This document shows positions 24,072-31,645 of a DNA stretch of 64,000 nt, in pieces; the stretch's first letter is position 1, and each line of letters starts with the position of its first letter. The translations under genes and the position numbers were made by a program. Source of the stretch: MWBF01 sp040772005 (lineage in GTDB: Bacteria; Chloroflexota; Anaerolineae; CG2-30-64-16); assembly GCA_040772005.1 (NCBI GenBank), contig JAXGYZ010000003.1, positions 1-64,000 on the forward strand, given 5' to 3'. The notes under the pieces are model-generated. The model had not been told where the DNA came from. It did not search any database and worked only from the letters and a program-made list of their open reading frames with translations.

Positions 24072-27065
24072 ATGGCGCAGCTGACCATGCACTTGTTCGG
24101 CACGCCACGCTGTGAAGTGGACGGCGCCGTGGTTAACCCGGACCGGCGCAAGGGTGTCGCTCTGCTTGCCTACCTTGCGGTGACGGGGCGGGCACACAGC
24201 CGCGACGCCATCGCCACCCTCCTGTGGCCCGATTACGACCAGGTCACCGCCCGCAGCAATCTCCGCCGCACGCTGTCCGTCCTGCATGCGGCGCTCCACG
24301 ACCAATGGTTGGTCATCGACCGCGAGAACCTGGCGCTGCCCGCCGCGCCCGGCCTGTGGGTGGATGTTAGCGAGTTCCAGCGCAGCCTGGTCATCTGCCC
24401 CACCGGCGGTCACTCCGATTCCGAGATCTGCCCGCAGTGTATCGGGCGGCTGGAGGAGGCCGCCGGCCTCTACACCGACGACTTCCTCGCAGGCTTCACG
24501 CTGCCCGATGCACCCGACTTCGACGAGTGGCAGTTCCGGCAAACGGAGAGCCTGCGCAATGAGCTGTCCAACGTGCTGGCGCGACTGGCGGGCTGCCAGG
24601 CGCGGCAAGGCAACCACGCCGCAGCCACCAATCATGCGCGGCGCCGGGTCAGCCTCGACCCCCTGCATGAACCGGCACAGTGCCAGTTGATGGAGTTACT
24701 GGCGCGCAGCGGCGACAAGGCCGGCGCGCTGCGCCAGTATCGGGCGCTGGTCGATTTGCTGCAGCGCGAGTTGGGTGCGGAGCCTGCGCCGGAAACCACG
24801 AACCTGGCCCGGGTCATCGAGGCGGGCAACCTGGCGCCGCTGGCCCCGGTCGACGCGCAGCCCATCACCTCCACCGCCGCCGAGAACAAGATCGCGCTGA
24901 ACGGTAAGCCATTCGCTCCCGCCCCCCGGCCCCGCCGCCACAACCTCCCCGCGCAGACCACGAGCTTCGTGGGCCGTGAGGGTGAGCTGGCCGAGCTGGC
25001 GCGCTGGCTGGCGGACCCGGCCTGCCGACTCATTACAGTCGTCGGCCCGGGCGGGATTGGGAAGACCCGGCTGGCGTTGCAGGCTGCGGATGCGCAGACG
25101 GGCGCGTTCCGCGACGGCATCTGTTTCGTCGCCCTGTCCGCCGTCAGTGCAAAGGAGTTCATCGCGCAGTCCATCGCAACCGCGTTGGGCATCTCGCTGC
25201 AGGGCGCGCGGGACCCCTGGGCCGCGCTGCTGGGCCTGCTCTCGACCCAACACCTGCTGTTGGTGTTGGACAACCTGGAGCAACTGCTGCCGGAGGTGGA
25301 CTTCATCACCGAGCTGCTCCAGGCCGCGCCGGAGCTCAAGGTGCTGGCGACCTCGCGCGAGCGGCTGGACTTGCATAGCGAGTGGCTCTACGACCTGGGC
25401 GGGCTGCGCTATCCGGCCAGCGGGGCGCCGGCGCACGTAGAGGCGTACAGCGCGGTGGAGCTGTTCCTGCGCCGGGCGCAGCAGCAACGCCGCGCGTTCA
25501 CGCCCCAGGGCGAGCTGCCCTGCGTGCTGGAGATCTGCCGGTTGGTGGAAGGGATGCCGCTGGCGCTGGAACTGGCCGCGGGCTGGACGCGCACGATGAG
25601 TTGCGGCGAGATTGCCGGGGAACTGGCGCGCGGCATCGATATCCTGACCACCACCCATCGCGACATGCCCGCCCGCCACCGCAGCATGGCCGCAGTGTTC
25701 GATCACTCGTGGCACCTGTTGACGGAGGTCCAGCAGGCCGCGTTCCGGCAGTTGTCCGTCTTTCGCGGCGGCTGGACGACCGAGGCGGCGGAGCAGGTAT
25801 CGGGCGCGGACGCTGCCCTGCTGGCTTTGCTGGCCGACAAGTCGCTGGTGCAGCGCGACGCGACGGGCCGTTGGGGGATGCACGAGCTGGTGCGGCAATA
25901 CGCGGCGCAGCAGCTCCGCGCGGCCGGGGAGGAGGAAGCCGACGTGTGCGCGCGCCATGCCGCGTATATCCGGGGGTTGACCTTACGAGCAGAACCCGAT
26001 CTGGTCACCGCGGGCCAATCGGAGTGGCTCCGCCGCCTCGACGCAGAGCAGGGCAACCTCCGTGCTGCGCTGGCATGGAGCCTCGCCGGCGGAGATCCTG
26101 CGTGTGGGGTGGAGATTGCGGGTGCGGTGATGTGGTATTGGTTCTTGCGGGGGCAGTTGCTCGAGGGACGGCATTGGCTGGCACCCGCAGTCGCGTGCGG
26201 CCGGCAGTTGGGCGCCTCGCACGCGCTGACTAAGGCACTGGAAGCCTTGGGGTTGTTCATTGGGTTCGAGGGCGATCTGGATCGGGCCCGGGAACTCCTC
26301 CAAGAAGGCGAAATCGTTGGCCGGTTGACGGGACCCGCGGCGGAACTTGACATGGTCCTCTGCCGCCGTTACATAGGTTTCATTGCTATGTTCAAGGGTG
26401 ACCTGGTCGAGGCGCGCACCATCTTCGACGAGCTGTTGGCATACCACCGGCAGACGGCGCCGGATCGACCTGAAAGGACCGCGCGCCGCCTGGCATCCAT
26501 GCTCGTCAGCAACAGTGAGCTGGCCTATGCTGAGGGCAATCTGGATGCCGCGCTGGCCTCGGCCACTGAAGCGTTGCCCTTGATGCGGGCGTCGGGTGAT
26601 TTACATGGACTGGCGGCCGTACTGGACAAGCTGGCGCGCATTGCACTCCTACACGGACAATTCGACTCTGCCTTCGCCTACTGGCAGGAGGCCGTCGCTT
26701 GTTCCAGGGAGCTTTACATTCCCATGAATCTCATCGAGTCAGCCGAAGGCATTGGCGCTGTCTATGCCGTCCGCGGAGAGCCGGATAGGGCTGCACTCCT
26801 CTTCGGCGCGGTGGCCGCGCTCCGGCGGCGCATTGGGATTGCACGGCGCGTCATCTACGTCGACCTCTACGACGACATCATGGCGGAAGCGGCGGCCGCG
26901 CTCGGTCAGGCCGAGTACGAGTGGCTGTTCCAGCTTGGGCGGGGGATGACGCTGGAAGAGGCGCTGGAGGCAACGGCCGAGCCCTACCTCCCGGCAGGCG
27001 ATATGTCATGGGCCGCGGCTTCGGGAGAAGCCACGGCCCGGGATAGTGAAGCGGCTGCGGGCTAG
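24072..27065 (+). CDS. SARP-type transcriptional regulator with BTAD, NB-ARC ATPase and TPR domains
   Basis: This 997-residue cytoplasmic regulator begins with an OmpR-like DNA-binding region (about residues 4-95, with RRKGVALLAYLAV and ARSNLRRTLSVLH), followed by a bacterial transcriptional activation domain (about 100-250). A STAND-type NTPase follows, with P-loop GPGGIGKT (325-332) and LLLVLDNLEQLLP as Walker B, then TPR-like helices from about 640 to 950. The layout matches AfsR-like regulators, which bind 11-base-periodic direct repeats and switch with nucleotide binding. Such a motif lies in the divergent promoter just upstream and again at 27667. The last codons include a GC-rich hairpin (27013-27036) that may end transcription. 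Confidence 0.92.
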   Translation: MAQLTMHLFGTPRCEVDGAVVNPDRRKGVALLAYLAVTGRAHSRDAIATLLWPDYDQVTARSNLRRTLSVLHAALHDQWLVIDRENLALPAAPGLWVDVSEFQRSLVICPTGGHSDSEICPQCIGRLEEAAGLYTDDFLAGFTLPDAPDFDEWQFRQTESLRNELSNVLARLAGCQARQGNHAAATNHARRRVSLDPLHEPAQCQLMELLARSGDKAGALRQYRALVDLLQRELGAEPAPETTNLARVIEAGNLAPLAPVDAQPITSTAAENKIALNGKPFAPAPRPRRHNLPAQTTSFVGREGELAELARWLADPACRLITVVGPGGIGKTRLALQAADAQTGAFRDGICFVALSAVSAKEFIAQSIATALGISLQGARDPWAALLGLLSTQHLLLVLDNLEQLLPEVDFITELLQAAPELKVLATSRERLDLHSEWLYDLGGLRYPASGAPAHVEAYSAVELFLRRAQQQRRAFTPQGELPCVLEICRLVEGMPLALELAAGWTRTMSCGEIAGELARGIDILTTTHRDMPARHRSMAAVFDHSWHLLTEVQQAAFRQLSVFRGGWTTEAAEQVSGADAALLALLADKSLVQRDATGRWGMHELVRQYAAQQLRAAGEEEADVCARHAAYIRGLTLRAEPDLVTAGQSEWLRRLDAEQGNLRAALAWSLAGGDPACGVEIAGAVMWYWFLRGQLLEGRHWLAPAVACGRQLGASHALTKALEALGLFIGFEGDLDRARELLQEGEIVGRLTGPAAELDMVLCRRYIGFIAMFKGDLVEARTIFDELLAYHRQTAPDRPERTARRLASMLVSNSELAYAEGNLDAALASATEALPLMRASGDLHGLAAVLDKLARIALLHGQFDSAFAYWQEAVACSRELYIPMNLIESAEGIGAVYAVRGEPDRAALLFGAVAALRRRIGIARRVIYVDLYDDIMAEAAAALGQAEYEWLFQLGRGMTLEEALEATAEPYLPAGDMSWAAASGEATARDSEAAAG

Positions 27066-27106
27066 CTCGCGCGCCCGCACCCAACAGGCTCGGCCCTTCG
27101 TCGCAC

Positions 27107-27394
27107 TTATGCACAGGCCGGCTCGACACAGAATCGAGCCTGTAACCACTGTCCGCTGCGCACGAACAGCTCCCCGACCTGCCAAAGCAGGCGCTCCACA
27201 AGCGAAGTGCGTCGTCCGACGGCCGGAACAGGTTGGGGAGTTGGCTCCTGCCTGTTCCAGTCCTCCCATACGGATCGCGCAAACATGGTCGCCAATGTCT
27301 CGTCAGGACCTTTGCCTTTCGCCTTAGTCCCCCTACCGCGGATCTCGTCCAGCGCGAAGGCTATGCCAGTCGCATCTGTGATAGGGTCGCTCAT
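27107..27394 (-). CDS. Small protein of unknown function (95 aa)
   Basis: I do not recognise this protein. It is charged in the first half (residues 18-35 rich in Arg, Gly and Lys) with a helical central part (ATMFARSVWEDWNRQ) and an amphipathic C-terminal half (SLVERLLWQVGELFVRSG). Support for being real: GGGAGGG lies eight bases upstream of the ATG, and the gene begins one base after the stop of another small gene, forming an operon whose promoter has SARP-like heptamers. No membrane segment or known fold was seen. Confidence 0.55.
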   Translation of the reverse strand: MSDPITDATGIAFALDEIRGRGTKAKGKGPDETLATMFARSVWEDWNRQEPTPQPVPAVGRRTSLVERLLWQVGELFVRSGQWLQARFCVEPACA

Positions 27395-27395
27395 C

Positions 27396-27599
27396 TCAGG
27401 CCCTCCCTATCTCCACAGCTTCACGCTGCTGGAGGCGCAGGCCGGTATTGACCAGCGTCGCGCCCAGCCGTACGAGCGCCCGGTCCACCCAGTCGGGCAC
27501 GTCCTTCAGCAGCGCATGTTCCCACGCCCCGCGCTCGGCTGACTTGAGCCGCAATTCGTAGTGCTCTTTCGCGTAGTGGAGAAGCGAATAGTCGAACAT
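27396..27599 (-). CDS. Small protein of unknown function (67 aa)
   Basis: First gene of a two-gene operon. The 67 residues are predicted to be mostly helical, with an amphipathic run around RALVRLGATLVNTGLRLQQR. A ribosome site (GGAGGG) precedes the ATG closely. Its promoter carries three heptamers with 11-base spacing followed seven bases later by TAGAAT, a layout that fits activation by the SARP-type regulator encoded at 24072. Both proteins may be small partners of that regulator or its targets; nothing in the sequence says which. Confidence 0.55.
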   Translation of the reverse strand: MFDYSLLHYAKEHYELRLKSAERGAWEHALLKDVPDWVDRALVRLGATLVNTGLRLQQREAVEIGRA

Positions 27600-27653
27600 C
27601 TCATCCCTCCGAACTGCTTTTGTCCATGCTGGCTGTTTTGCGTTACTGGTGGG

Positions 27654-27695
27654 ATTCTACGAGATGTTCGTTCCTGATTTGTCCTCTATTCGTCC
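27654..27695 (-). promoter_or_regulatory. SARP-box-like promoter: three heptamers with an 11-bp period
   Basis: On the plus strand the heptamers are TTCGTTC (27667-27673), TTTGTCC (27678-27684) and TTCGTCC (27689-27695), separated by four-base spacers. Reading on the minus strand they precede TAGAAT (27659-27654) by seven bases. SARP regulators typically bind such heptamer repeats placed about eight bases before the -10. The gene served would be the 67-residue protein starting at 27599. The gap upstream to 27833 shows no gene. Confidence 0.5.
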
Positions 27696-27833
27696 TGAGA
27701 TCGGTTCGTTGTTCGGGCAGCGACAGGGGAGAACTCAGGAGTGTATTGGGGCGAGGCAGGGGGGATGCTATACCGGATGGGACGCTCTTGCGGCCAACTG
27801 TGCCGCAAAAGCTCGCAGATTCAGAGCGTTCTG

Positions 27834-28307
27834 CTACAACGCCTTGTAGTACCGCACCAGGGGCAGGGCGGTATACCCGGCCTTCTCGTACGACCGGCGC
27901 GCGGGCGCGTGCGATTCGTCGCCGCCCGTGGCAACGACGGCCAGCTTCGCGCCGCCTTCCCGCAACCTGTCGAGCGCAAAGAGGTTGAGCTCCGTGCCGA
28001 CGCCGTGGTTCTGATAGTCCGGGTGGACGGCCAGGAAGTAGACCTCACCTGTCTCGTTCTCGTGGAACTCGTACGCGATGAAGCCCGCGACCTGCCCGTC
28101 CACCTCCGCGACAGCCAGGTGAAGTTTAGAATTGCCGCTCATCTGGACGACAAGGTCGGCCTGCGTCTTGCGCCAGTCGGGATATTCGATCGGGAAGATG
28201 CGCGGGCCCAGGATGCGCTCGAACGAGGCGAACACCGGCTCGAACGCGCGCAGCGTCAGCGCGACCAGGGCGTCCAGGTCGGCGGGGGTGTAGGAGCGGA
28301 TGTGCAT
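27834..28307 (-). CDS. GNAT family N-acetyltransferase
   Basis: This 157-residue enzyme transfers an acetyl group from acetyl-CoA to an amine of unknown identity. It starts MHIRSYTPADLDALVALT, typical of the family. The CoA-binding core is VYFLAVHPDYQNHGVGTELN (around residues 90-110), with a later YEKAGYTALP motif. The start at 28307 follows GAGG; the frame upstream runs into repeats and is not used. Related family members modify antibiotics, proteins or small amines. Confidence 0.9.
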   Translation of the reverse strand: MHIRSYTPADLDALVALTLRAFEPVFASFERILGPRIFPIEYPDWRKTQADLVVQMSGNSKLHLAVAEVDGQVAGFIAYEFHENETGEVYFLAVHPDYQNHGVGTELNLFALDRLREGGAKLAVVATGGDESHAPARRSYEKAGYTALPLVRYYKAL

Positions 28308-28317
28308 GAGGCGCCTC

Positions 28318-28752
28318 GGAATTACGAATTGAGAATTACGAATTACGAACGGGGGTTGCTGCCCGTTTGGTGCTTTTTTCGATGGAGGCAAGGATGCGGC
28401 AGAGTTCTTCGGCATCGGTGTGGATGCTGTCGAATTCTGCCGCGGTCAGGTGGTCTGTGTCTCTGAGCAACCGGAGCCAGTACGAGGTCTCGCGGGCCTC
28501 TTTGTATGCAATCGCGATCTTGGATGCGAAGTCGGCCCGCGACTGCCCGCCGATGGCTTCCTCTACGTTCGCGCCGATGCTCGTCCCGCACCGCAGGAGT
28601 TGTCTCGATAGCGTGTACTCCTTGCGGCAGGTGGAGAGGTGCTGATACAGGCGGACAATGCGGACGGCGAACGCATAGCTCTTCGCCTGAACGACATTCT
28701 CACCCTTCATCCATACCTCTCCACATTCCTAATTCCTAATTCGCAATTCCTA
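28318..28752. mobile_element. Candidate mini-element: four-helix-bundle gene between inverted heptamer arrays
   Basis: The left array (28318-28350) iterates GAATTACGAATT-type units, and the right array (28725-28752) is built of inverted units (ATTCCTAATTCC and CAATTCC). Between them lies only the 124-codon four-helix-bundle gene. The whole 435-base unit sits between a fucosidase gene and an acetyltransferase gene and supplies the fucosidase stop codon (TAG at 28752-28750). Gene-less arrays of the same kind occur at 16173 and 17106. Mobility is an inference; target duplications are not obvious. Confidence 0.4.
28336..28710 (-). CDS. Four-helix-bundle protein (S23/IVP family)
   Basis: This 124-residue helical protein matches the family first found in 23S rRNA intervening sequences and related to the DGR accessory protein Avd. 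Characteristic parts are SYAFAVRIVRLYQHL, LLRCGTSIGANVEEAIGG, SRADFASKIAIAYKEARET and YWLRLLRDTDHL. GGAGAGG precedes the start. The stop codon falls inside a heptamer repeat, so the last residues (RNS) are encoded by the repeat. No reverse transcriptase or rRNA gene is nearby, so it is a stand-alone member whose role is unknown. Confidence 0.85.
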   Translation of the reverse strand: MKGENVVQAKSYAFAVRIVRLYQHLSTCRKEYTLSRQLLRCGTSIGANVEEAIGGQSRADFASKIAIAYKEARETSYWLRLLRDTDHLTAAEFDSIHTDAEELCRILASIEKSTKRAATPVRNS

Positions 28753-30021
28753 CAGCACCACGCAGCCCGCGCCGAGGACCTGCTGCGGCGGCTCGGCAAA
28801 CTCCAGCTTGAGGATGCTCGTGCCCGCGAACTCGTCGGGCTGGGTCTCCGGCAGGCCGCGGAACAGCACGCGGTCCGGCTGCTGCTCGAACTCGACGGGC
28901 TGGCCGGATGCGAGGATGGACGCCTTCACCAGCCTGCTCTTGAGCCCGCCGATGGCAAACGCCCGGCCCGGCCAGCGCGCGACCCAGAAGTACGCGGTGT
29001 TGCCCTTGAGCGTCCAGCTGCGGCCCATCGGGTTGCCCGACAGCGGCATCCACTCCAGTTTGCCGTCCGCCCGATCCACCTGGCCGTAGACGGCCTCGCC
29101 GTTTTGCGCGAGCCACTTGCCGACCGGCAGCAGCCGGTCATACGCCTGCTGGGGCACGGAGCCGTCGGGCGCGGGGCCGATGTTGAGCAGGAGGTTGCCC
29201 TGGCCCGCAGTCGCGGTGCTCAACATGCCGAGGACCGTGCGCGTCGAGTGCCAGTCGCTGTCCGGCGCAGAGGGCATGTAGCCCCACGCGCCGTTGAACG
29301 TCATGCAGGCCTCCCAGTTGCGGCCTTCCTTCTCCGCGGTGACGTGCTCCTCGGGCGTGCCAAAGTCCTCGTCGAGCTGGTCTCGGTTGTTGACGATGAT
29401 GTGCGGTTGCAGCTCGCGCGCCATCGACGTCATCTTGACGCTCTCCCACAGCTCCGGCGACTTGAGCGGCCACGACACGTCGTACCACAGGATGTCGATC
29501 TTGCCGTAGTTGGTCATCAGCTCGCGCACGAGGCCCTGGGTGTAATCGAGGAAGCGGCGGCGGGCCGCCTCATCCACCGCACACTGCGCGCCGTCGGGGT
29601 GGTGCCAGTCCATCAGCGAGTAGTAGAAGCCGATCTTCAGGCCGAACTCGCGGCACGCCTCGACGTACTCGCGTACGAGGTCACGGCCCGGCCCGCGCTT
29701 GACCGCGTTGTAGTCGGTCATCTGCGAGTCCCACAGGCAGAAGCCCTCGTGGTGCTTCGTGGTCATCACCATGTACTTCATGCCGGCCTGCTTTGCCAGC
29801 GCGGCCCACTCGCGCGCGGGGCGCTCCTTCGGCTTCCAGGTATCGGCCAGCGGCTCATACTCTGCAATGGGGATGCGCTCGCGGTTCATGACCCATTCGT
29901 GACGGCCGAGCTGCGAGTACAGGCCCCAGTGCACGAACATGCCGAAACGTGCTTCCTGCCACCAGCGGATGCGGTCGGGCCGCGAGGCGGCAATCTCTGC
30001 CAGGTAGGCTTCCTTGTCCAT
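28750..30021 (-). CDS. Alpha-L-fucosidase, GH29
   Basis: This enzyme removes terminal L-fucose from glycans with retention. The 423 residues carry ARFGMFVHWGLYSQLGRHEW early, MVMTTKHHEGFCLWDS (histidine pair in the active site), GFYYSLMDWHHP and KIDILWYDVSW, where Asp181 is the expected nucleophile. A C-terminal beta domain begins near residue 320. There is no signal peptide, so it would act on imported oligosaccharides. The start at 30021 has AGAGAGG upstream. Its stop codon TAG lies within a heptamer repeat. It has a perfect -10 (TATAAT) promoter at 30094. Confidence 0.94.
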   Translation of the reverse strand: MDKEAYLAEIAASRPDRIRWWQEARFGMFVHWGLYSQLGRHEWVMNRERIPIAEYEPLADTWKPKERPAREWAALAKQAGMKYMVMTTKHHEGFCLWDSQMTDYNAVKRGPGRDLVREYVEACREFGLKIGFYYSLMDWHHPDGAQCAVDEAARRRFLDYTQGLVRELMTNYGKIDILWYDVSWPLKSPELWESVKMTSMARELQPHIIVNNRDQLDEDFGTPEEHVTAEKEGRNWEACMTFNGAWGYMPSAPDSDWHSTRTVLGMLSTATAGQGNLLLNIGPAPDGSVPQQAYDRLLPVGKWLAQNGEAVYGQVDRADGKLEWMPLSGNPMGRSWTLKGNTAYFWVARWPGRAFAIGGLKSRLVKASILASGQPVEFEQQPDRVLFRGLPETQPDEFAGTSILKLEFAEPPQQVLGAGCVVL

Positions 30022-30050
30022 GTTGACCTCTCTTTGGGCTGGGAAAAATG

Positions 30051-30079
30051 TTGTCAAGACGGGGGAGCAGGAGTACAAT
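30051..30079 (+). promoter_or_regulatory. Promoter of the AAC(3)-like gene
   Basis: TTGTCA (30051-30056) and TACAAT (30074-30079) are 17 bases apart. A palindrome, AGGAG-TACAATT-CTCCT (30069-30085), covers the -10. The start at 30139 has a GGGAGG ribosome site. Confidence 0.65.
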
Positions 30080-30093
30080 TCTCCTGTGCCCCG

Positions 30094-30122
30094 ATTATAT
30101 GCTTAAGTTCCGCGTAACACAA
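30094..30122 (-). promoter_or_regulatory. Promoter of the GH29 fucosidase gene
   Basis: On the minus strand TTGTGT (30122-30117) and TATAAT (30099-30094) are separated by 17 bases. Its predicted start point lies almost on top of that of the opposite promoter at 30051, so the two core promoters probably exclude each other. Confidence 0.65.
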
Positions 30123-30138
30123 TTCTCCGGGAGGACGT

Positions 30139-30987
30139 ATGGTCCAAGATGATGGCGCTTCTGCGCTCCCGCCGCTCGTCACGCGCAGCGCACTGGTACG
30201 GGACCTGCGCAGCCTGGGCCTGGCCGCGGGGCAGACGGTGATGGTGCATTCCGCACTCGGCGCAGTGGGCCGGATCGTCGGCGGGCCGGACACCGTGATT
30301 CGCGCGCTGCTCGACGTGCTGACGGACGCGGGCACGATCATGATCTACGTCAGTTGGGAGGAGTGGGAGCGCGCGCTGGCCGAGGATGTCGATAGCCTGC
30401 CCGAGGCGGAGCGCCGCGCCTACCTGGATGAATCTCCCCCGTTCGACCCGGCCACATCGCGTGCGGAACGGCGCTGGGGGATCTTGACGGAATACCTGCG
30501 GACGTGGCCCGGCGCGCGGCGCAGCAACCACCCGACTGCCTCGGTTGCCGCGGTCGGCGCACAAGCTGAGTTCCTGACTGCCGATCATCCGCTCGCATAC
30601 GGCTATGGCATCGGCTCGCCCTTCGATAAGCTCTGCCGCAGCGGCGGGAAGGTGCTGCTGCTCGGCTCACCCTTCAGCGCGGTGTCGCTGCTGCACTATG
30701 CCGAACACATCGCGCCGCTGCCGGACAAGGTGGTGGTGGTCAACAAGACGCCGGTGCTGGTGGATGGAGTACGTACGTGGGTGACGTTCGAGGAGTTCGA
30801 CACGGGCGAGAGCATCGTGGCGGGCGAGTCGTCGGAGGAATACTTTCCGCTCATCATCGAGGCCTACCTGGCAACCGGGCGTGCGAGCGCCGGTCGCGTC
30901 GGCAACGCGCAGGCGTATCTGCTGGACGCAGCAGACCTCGTCGCGTTTGCCGTGGACTGGATGGTGCGGCGGTGGGGGCAGGCGTGA
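30139..30987 (+). CDS. AAC(3)-family N-acetyltransferase
   Basis: This 282-residue protein belongs to the aminoglycoside N(3)-acetyltransferase family: QTVMVHSALGAVGRIVGG near residue 38, SNHPTASVAAVG near residue 130, and a later GSPFDKLCRSGGKVLLLG block. Members transfer acetyl from acetyl-CoA to an amino sugar. Environmental members often have roles other than antibiotic resistance, such as modifying amino sugars in glycan metabolism, so resistance should not be assumed. It is coupled to a GNAT gene by a four-base overlap. Confidence 0.9.
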   Translation: MVQDDGASALPPLVTRSALVRDLRSLGLAAGQTVMVHSALGAVGRIVGGPDTVIRALLDVLTDAGTIMIYVSWEEWERALAEDVDSLPEAERRAYLDESPPFDPATSRAERRWGILTEYLRTWPGARRSNHPTASVAAVGAQAEFLTADHPLAYGYGIGSPFDKLCRSGGKVLLLGSPFSAVSLLHYAEHIAPLPDKVVVVNKTPVLVDGVRTWVTFEEFDTGESIVAGESSEEYFPLIIEAYLATGRASAGRVGNAQAYLLDAADLVAFAVDWMVRRWGQA

Positions 30988-31517
30988 GGGTCGAGACCCC
31001 GCGCCTGGTGCTGCGCGAGTTTCGGGAGGATGATCTCGCGGCGGTGAGAGAGTACGACGCTGACCCGGTTGTCCGCCGCTACGAGCCGCCCATCCCGACC
31101 GAGGACGACACGCGCGAGTACATCCGCAAGGCGTACCTGTGGGCGCAGGAGCACCCGCGCACGCATTTCCGCTTCGCCATCACGGTGCGGCCCGACGACC
31201 GCGCCCGCGGCCGCCTCGCGCTGACCCTGCTCAACGCCGACATCCGCGAGTGGGAGATCGGCTGGATGCTGCACGCGGCGGAGTGGGGCCACGGCTACGC
31301 GACTGAGGCGGGGGCTGCGGTGCTGCGCCTGGCGTTCGAGGAGCTCGGCGCGCACCGGGTCGTCGCGTTCTGCAACGAGGGGAACGCGGCCTCGGTCAGG
31401 GTGATGGAGAAGCTCGGCATGACGCGGGAAGGCCACTTCCGCGCGTCGCGGCCATGGCAGGACGGCTGGGCGGACGAGTACCTGTACGCAATCCTGGACA
31501 GGGAGTGGGTTGGGTAG
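30984..31517 (+). CDS. GNAT family N-acetyltransferase (RimJ/RimL-like)
   Basis: This 177-residue protein starts at GTG, overlapping the previous stop by four bases (GTGA). It begins VETPRLVLREFREDDL, the hallmark of RimJ/RimL-type acetyltransferases, and ends with AFEELGAHRVVAFCNEGN and SVRVMEKLGMTREGHFR, which form the acetyl-CoA site. Such enzymes acetylate ribosomal proteins, peptides or small amines. Translational coupling with an AAC(3)-like gene suggests related work. Confidence 0.9.
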   Translation: MRVETPRLVLREFREDDLAAVREYDADPVVRRYEPPIPTEDDTREYIRKAYLWAQEHPRTHFRFAITVRPDDRARGRLALTLLNADIREWEIGWMLHAAEWGHGYATEAGAAVLRLAFEELGAHRVVAFCNEGNAASVRVMEKLGMTREGHFRASRPWQDGWADEYLYAILDREWVG

Positions 31518-31522
31518 GGGGG

Positions 31523-31645
31523 TGGAACACGACGCCGCGAAGGCACGGAAGGACACGAAGCACGAAGGACGCGAAGGGATTCGCTGCACACATGCCTTCG
31601 CGGTCTTCGCGCTTCGGGCGCTTCACATCCTTTGCGGCTTCGTGT
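31523..31645. repeat. CGAAG/GCGAAG-rich imperfect palindrome
   Basis: The left half contains repeated GAAGGACGCGAAG-like units, the right half TTCGCGGTCTTCGCGC and CCTTTGCGGCTTCGTG. The halves pair imperfectly. It joins the end of the GNAT gene to the end of the convergent dehydrogenase gene and encodes that enzyme's last residues (NTKPQRM). Related repeats lie at 56286-56352 and 57651-57733. Confidence 0.75.

Noticed and set aside
23895..24668. 258-codon N-terminal extension of the MFS protein at 22557
   Set aside because: The extension would be antisense to the SARP regulator gene and lacks membrane or domain features; the internal ATG at 23894 has a ribosome site.
27741..28466. 241-codon plus-strand frame
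   Set aside because: It overlaps the GNAT gene and the four-helix-bundle gene on the other strand and runs through a heptamer repeat; no motif was found.
28336..28710. Diversity-generating retroelement (Avd-like protein)
   Set aside because: No reverse transcriptase, template repeat or variable repeat is seen nearby; only the protein family is shared.
30139..30987. Antibiotic resistance gene claim for the AAC(3)-like protein
   Set aside because: Family membership alone does not show resistance, and there is no sign of a resistance cassette or transposon around it.
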